From: JBAPRR01 sp049281195
GTDB lineage: Bacteria > Actinomycetota > Acidimicrobiia > Acidimicrobiales > CAVXTF01
Assembly (NCBI GenBank): GCA_049281195.1
Contig: JBAPRR010000153.1
Location: 1-16,642 of the forward strand
Length of the DNA: 16,642 nt
Direction of reading: 5' to 3'
In this document: in pieces, positions 13,536 through 16,642 of the stretch
Position numbering within the stretch: the first letter of the stretch is position 1
How the letters are laid out: every line of letters starts with the position of its first letter
Notes under the pieces: generated by a model
Told to the model about the DNA's origin: nothing
Database searches by the model: none
What the model saw: the letters and a program-made list of their open reading frames with translations, nothing else
Program-made: the position numbers and the translations under genes

Positions 13536-13630
13536 ATTTGCCTCCTTGCCGTCCAGCGCCAAAGGCTGCCGGCGGCGTTGCGGAAGTGGTCATTCCAATC
13601 GTACCGCCGCGGGCTTCTGACCGCGAGGGC

Positions 13631-13662
13631 GACCCGATGACCCGATGACCCGATGACCCGAG
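13631..13662. repeat. Four tandem copies of an 8-base repeat
   Basis: GACCCGAT is repeated at 13631, 13639 and 13647, with a fourth copy ending in G (GACCCGAG, 13655-13662). It ends two bases before the dipZ stop codon, in the dipZ-panB gap. Such a short array is prone to slippage and may vary between strains; no function is evident. Confidence 0.85.
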
Positions 13663-13664
13663 GC

Positions 13665-15350
13665 TCAGCCGAACGTGAAGTCGTATGCCTCGAGCCCCGG
13701 GGAGAACGACAACTCGAGGGTTCCGCTCTCCTCGTGGGTTCCGCCCACCATCGTGTAGAGGCCGGGCACGCCCGACACATGAACTGTCCCTGTGTGGTGA
13801 CCGTCCACCGAGATTTGGATAGTGCCCTTCCCACCCATCACCAGATACACGTCCGTGGCTTCGTACGCGAGCTCCAGCTTGGCGCCAGGCCCGGCCGTCG
13901 CCTCCTGCTGGTTGACGGTCCAGGTCCCGCCGAACGCCAAGTCGGGAAGCGCTACCGAAGAAGGCAGGATGTAGTTCGTCGCCTGACCCGCCTGTAGAGC
14001 GGGATTGGCCACAAAGTCCTCGTCCTGGAGGCGTTCGTACCCCACGTAGGTCTCCGGGCTCAGAGAGGCTTCGGTCGGTGTCTTGTTCGCCACGTCCGTC
14101 GGTGGCGGAAGGTTCTTCGCACCTCCGGCTTCGAGCAGGGCCCTGATGGCGGTCTCTGTGCCCGCGTAGCTGCCCTCGCCGAACTCCTCACGCCTGATGA
14201 CACCGCTCTGGTCGATCAGGTATTCAGCGGGCCAGTATTCGTTGTCGTAGGCATTCCAAGTGTCGTAGCTGTCGTCGATCGCCACCGGATAGTCGACACC
14301 GAGCTTTTTGGCGGCCGCCGCCACGTTCGAAACCACGTGCTCGAACGCGAATTCCGGAGTGCTCACACCGACGACTTCGAGTCCGTCTTTGTGATAGCGG
14401 TTGTACCACCCTTCGACGTGCGGCAATGACCGTTGGCAATTGATGCAGGAATACGTCCAGAAGTCGACCAGAACGACTTTCCCTTTCAGGTCGGCAAGCG
14501 AAAGCGGTTTGTCGCCCGGGGTGTTCAGCCACGCCGTGATGCCGGCGAAGTTCGGCGCCTGGCCGTAATCCATCAGATCGGCGCCCATAGTCGCCGCGGC
14601 GTTCCCGTACTTGCTCCCGTGGCGGTTCTCGAGCGCCTCGAGTCTCGAATGGACACCCTTCGAACCCTCCACCGTGTTCTGAAGGCTGCTCACGTAACCG
14701 GGGATATCGGTCTGAAGCGTGTTGAGAGCCCCCGTCCAGATGGCGATTCCCGAAGCCGCCATGAGCACTCCGGACACGATCCTCACCGTCTGAAGATGGG
14801 ACTTCACCTTGTGGAACAGCCCTACCGCCCGGCGGCTCAGTTCCGAGAGCACGAACAGCGGAACAGCGGCACCTATCGCGTACGCCACCGTCATCAAGAA
14901 AACGGTGAGACCTACCCGGTTCGCTCCTTGAATCGTCGAGATCGCTCCGAGCACCGGTCCGGTGCAGGGAACGAATACGAACCCCAGGGTGGCTCCGAAG
15001 ACAAAACCGCCCGCGCCCTTGACCGGGCCTTTGGTCTGGATCTTGGTGAAAGGCCGCTCCAGCCACTCGCCCACCTTCGGGATGACCAGGCCGACACCGA
15101 GGGCAATCAACAAGCCGATGCCGATGTCTTCGATCAGATCCTCGGGAAGGTGCAGAAGGCGCAGAACCTCCGCGGCGAACAGGAACGTCAGGGTGAAGCT
15201 GGTAACCAGTCCCGTGATGACCCAGTACGACCTCCGCCGATCCTCGCTCATGGCTCCGGTGGCCACGATGACGGGTAGGACCGGGACGATGCACGGAGAT
15301 ATTCCGATGATGAGGCCGGCTACGAAAGCGACGCCGATCAGGACGATCAC
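13665..15350 (-). CDS. dipZ: DipZ-like protein: CcdA membrane domain fused to thioredoxin and beta-sandwich domain
   Basis: The 561-residue membrane protein has three parts. Residues 1-210 hold about six hydrophobic segments of the CcdA/DsbD-beta type with the two electron-carrying cysteines C20 (ISPCIVPVLP) and C129 (VPCTGPVLGAI). Residues about 265-405 are a TlpA/AhpC-like thioredoxin domain with active site WTYSCINCQRSLP (C302, C305). Residues about 430-561 form a beta-rich domain resembling the carbohydrate-binding-like end of mycobacterial DipZ. Such fusions pass reducing power from cytoplasmic thioredoxin across the membrane to extracytoplasmic targets. The start is GTG 15350: an in-frame TGA lies 18 bases upstream, and no better start or Shine-Dalgarno is visible. 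panB follows on the same strand after 129 bases; the upstream neighbour is the DUF5318 gene. Confidence 0.93.
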   Translation of the reverse strand: MIVLIGVAFVAGLIIGISPCIVPVLPVIVATGAMSEDRRRSYWVITGLVTSFTLTFLFAAEVLRLLHLPEDLIEDIGIGLLIALGVGLVIPKVGEWLERPFTKIQTKGPVKGAGGFVFGATLGFVFVPCTGPVLGAISTIQGANRVGLTVFLMTVAYAIGAAVPLFVLSELSRRAVGLFHKVKSHLQTVRIVSGVLMAASGIAIWTGALNTLQTDIPGYVSSLQNTVEGSKGVHSRLEALENRHGSKYGNAAATMGADLMDYGQAPNFAGITAWLNTPGDKPLSLADLKGKVVLVDFWTYSCINCQRSLPHVEGWYNRYHKDGLEVVGVSTPEFAFEHVVSNVAAAAKKLGVDYPVAIDDSYDTWNAYDNEYWPAEYLIDQSGVIRREEFGEGSYAGTETAIRALLEAGGAKNLPPPTDVANKTPTEASLSPETYVGYERLQDEDFVANPALQAGQATNYILPSSVALPDLAFGGTWTVNQQEATAGPGAKLELAYEATDVYLVMGGKGTIQISVDGHHTGTVHVSGVPGLYTMVGGTHEESGTLELSFSPGLEAYDFTFG

Positions 15351-15491
15351 GAGGGGACCCGTTTCTCAGATGCCGGACTTCCCCCTATCGCCACCTGCTG
15401 ATACTGCCCCTTCCCGTAGGAATAAGGACTGCAGGCCGGGCCACGGAGCCGAGATTTAAGAGCTGCGTAATAAATGCAGGGAGCAGAGGAG

Positions 15492-15932
15492 CTAGTTCGA
15501 GGACCGGGTCGTCGACGGCGCCCGCCTCTGAGCGGATGCCTTGCCTGCCGGATACTGCCGGAGGAGATGGTTCCAACGGCACTCCGGGCAGATCTCCACC
15601 ACGTAACAGGTGAGATCACCCTGCCGGCGGCAGATCTTCTCCAGCTCGGTCTTGCTGGCGGGGCAGGTGCCGTTCGGAGGGAGCCTCGGCCCGAACACGT
15701 AGGTCACATGGACCAGCATTTCGACTTCGCAGATCGGGCAGGCCTCCTCGAGGCGCACACCTACGTTCTTCGCCGCTCTGACCAGCTCGGGATGGGCGTC
15801 ACAAACGTCCAACCTGGACAAACGGCCCTTGTGGAAGTCCTTGACCACGGCGTTTCGAGCCAGCTTGTACTCGACACGCCCGCCCGCACCGGCAGCGGTG
15901 AACCCGCGTAGCGCAGTAGGGCCGAAACTCAT
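15492..15932 (-). CDS. DUF5318-family protein with zinc-ribbon-like CxxC pairs
   Basis: The 146-residue soluble protein contains VEYKLARNAVVKDFHKGRLSRLDVCDAHPELVRAA (20-54), then CPIC (65-68), VTYVFGPRLP (76-85), and CPECRWNHLLRQY (115-127). The two CxxC pairs could bind zinc. The block order matches actinobacterial DUF5318 (M. tuberculosis Rv0049, from memory), which has no assigned function. The last 20 residues are polar and variable. ATG 15932 lacks a Shine-Dalgarno, but TACCCT lies 7 bases upstream, suggesting a leaderless start. It is divergent from the padR-like gene, as in mycobacteria, where this neighbourhood includes padR, ino1 and the rpsF-ssb block. Confidence 0.88.
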   Translation of the reverse strand: MSFGPTALRGFTAAGAGGRVEYKLARNAVVKDFHKGRLSRLDVCDAHPELVRAAKNVGVRLEEACPICEVEMLVHVTYVFGPRLPPNGTCPASKTELEKICRRQGDLTCYVVEICPECRWNHLLRQYPAGKASAQRRAPSTTRSSN

Positions 15933-15939
15933 TGGTCAA

Positions 15940-15945
15940 AGGGTA
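15940..15945 (-). promoter_or_regulatory. Possible leaderless -10 box of the DUF5318 gene
   Basis: TACCCT on the minus strand (15945-15940) is followed by 7 bases and the ATG at 15932; there is no Shine-Dalgarno. It fits the TAnnnT pattern before other starts in the window. Confidence 0.35.
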
Positions 15946-16028
15946 CCGCCAGCCGTTCGGTATCCGACTCCGTCAGCGCAACCAAACGGAACCAACAGGT
16001 CCCCTCAGCCCGCGCTTGCACGCGTTAG

Positions 16029-16064
16029 CGATATATCGGTACGATACATCTACACGATGTATCG
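16029..16064. promoter_or_regulatory. Nested inverted repeats, probable PadR operator
   Basis: Three dyads share CGATA/TATCG half-sites: CGATATATCG (16029-16038), TATCG-GTA-CGATA (16034-16046), and CGATACATC-TACAC-GATGTATCG (16042-16064, perfect 9-base arms). The last contains ATACAT...ATGTAT, similar in form to known PadR boxes (ATGT-N8-ACAT type). The array lies 40-75 bases before the padR-like ATG and between two divergent genes, so autoregulation and possible control of the DUF5318 gene are likely. Confidence 0.7.
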
Positions 16065-16103
16065 GACCTATCAAACCTCATACCGGATCTCACAGAGCCC
16101 ACG

Positions 16104-16642
16104 ATGCTGGAGCTAGCCATCCTCGGGCTGCTCGAGGACCGTGAGATGCACGGCTACGAGATCCGCCGCCGTCTCCGTGACGAGCTCGGCGTCTTCTCCA
16201 ACGTTTCTTTCGGGTCCCTCTATCCGGCGCTATCGCGCCTCGAGAGGTCGGGGGCCGTCGTTACCGCCGACAACCCCGATTCAGCCGAGACCCAGCCCAG
16301 CGTTCCTATGACCGGGTCTTTGAGCGGCGAAAGGGCCGCTCTACGCTCGCTTCGCGCCGGGGCGTCACGCAGCAGGCGTGGAAAACGGGTCTACCGCATC
16401 ACCGAGAACGGTAAGAAGCAGTTCGCCGACCTGCTAGTTAACGAGCAGCCCGGTGGCGACGAGGCCAGAAGCTTCAGCCTCCGCCTCGCGTTCGCCAGAT
16501 ACCTGCCGCCGCACGCACGCCTGCGACTGTTGGAGCGCCGCCGTGCCCAGCTCGTGGACAGGCTTTCCCAATCACGCGCGGTTGCCGGGTCTTCCCCCCG
16601 CCTCGACCGCTACGCCCGGTCCCTCGTGGAACACACCACAGA
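16104..16642 (+). CDS. PadR-family transcriptional regulator (3' end outside window)
   Basis: The frame is open from ATG 16104 to the window edge (179 residues visible). The N-terminal winged HTH is typical: MLELAILGLLEDREMHGYEI, then FGSLYPALSRLERSGAVV (36-53). The wing strand KRVYRITENGKKQF (94-107) comes late. Between them lies an extra segment of about 40 residues (54-93) rich in Ser, Arg and Pro, containing PMTGSLSGERAA. I recall a similar insertion in other actinobacterial PadR proteins. A helical C-terminal dimerisation region follows (ARSFSLRLAFARYLPPHARLRLLERRRAQL). No strong Shine-Dalgarno is seen. Nested dyads upstream are its probable operator. In mycobacteria the equivalent padR gene neighbours ino1, which may lie just beyond this window. 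Confidence 0.93.
   Translation, partial: MLELAILGLLEDREMHGYEIRRRLRDELGVFSNVSFGSLYPALSRLERSGAVVTADNPDSAETQPSVPMTGSLSGERAALRSLRAGASRSRRGKRVYRITENGKKQFADLLVNEQPGGDEARSFSLRLAFARYLPPHARLRLLERRRAQLVDRLSQSRAVAGSSPRLDRYARSLVEHTT

Noticed and set aside
14433..15278. Long plus-strand frame antisense to dipZ
   Set aside because: 281 residues long but low in hydrophobics and rich in Arg/His/Glu in shadow fashion; the minus strand carries clear CcdA and thioredoxin motifs.
1..16642. CRISPR arrays, tRNA/rRNA genes, insertion sequences, phage genes
   Set aside because: No regularly spaced repeats, no cloverleaf with a TTCRA loop, and no transposase, integrase or structural phage motif were found by eye on either strand.

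Overview
The window is high-GC DNA and reads as a fragment of an actinomycetotal chromosome, most likely Acidimicrobiia or a relative (lineage is inferred from gene content, not proven). The right half carries a conserved actinobacterial neighbourhood. A PadR regulator and a DUF5318 gene are divergent from each other, and an rpsF-ssb-rplI-dnaB replication/translation block follows; the same elements lie together in Mycobacterium tuberculosis (Rv0047c to Rv0058, from memory). No tRNA, rRNA, CRISPR array, insertion sequence or phage gene was seen.

Bases 1-507 hold the C-terminal end of a LuxR-type regulator. Bases 516-6534, minus strand, hold a cluster of acyl-CoA-type genes. In transcription order these are a hydratase-2/MaoC protein, an APH-like phosphotransferase, an M20D amidohydrolase, a crotonase-family protein, a 2,4-dienoyl-CoA-reductase-like SDR and a NIPSNAP-like protein. 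The last four are packed end to end, with stop/start abutment or gaps of 6 and 15 bases. A divergent MerR gene (6652-7050) starts on top of a 22-base inverted repeat, which makes it the obvious candidate regulator. Inside the cluster, on the opposite strand, lies a tiny protein (4165-4431) with serine at every third residue for 22 consecutive triplets. This is the strangest object in the window.

Bases 7155-7868 encode an ACT-GAF-like protein followed by a strong terminator. About 500 bases of AT-richer, apparently non-coding DNA follow, then a secreted virginiamycin-B-lyase-like seven-bladed propeller (8459-9493). A strong bidirectional terminator separates that gene from the convergent dnaB.

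Bases 9603-15932, all minus strand, hold dnaB, rplI, ssb, rpsF, panB, a DipZ-like CcdA/thioredoxin fusion and a DUF5318 protein. rpsR, which usually sits between ssb and rplI, is missing. The window ends inside a plus-strand PadR gene whose promoter carries nested CGATA/TATCG inverted repeats.

Several genes lack a Shine-Dalgarno sequence. Instead they show a TAnnnT or GATAAT hexamer 6-8 bases before the start codon, which suggests leaderless transcription is common here.
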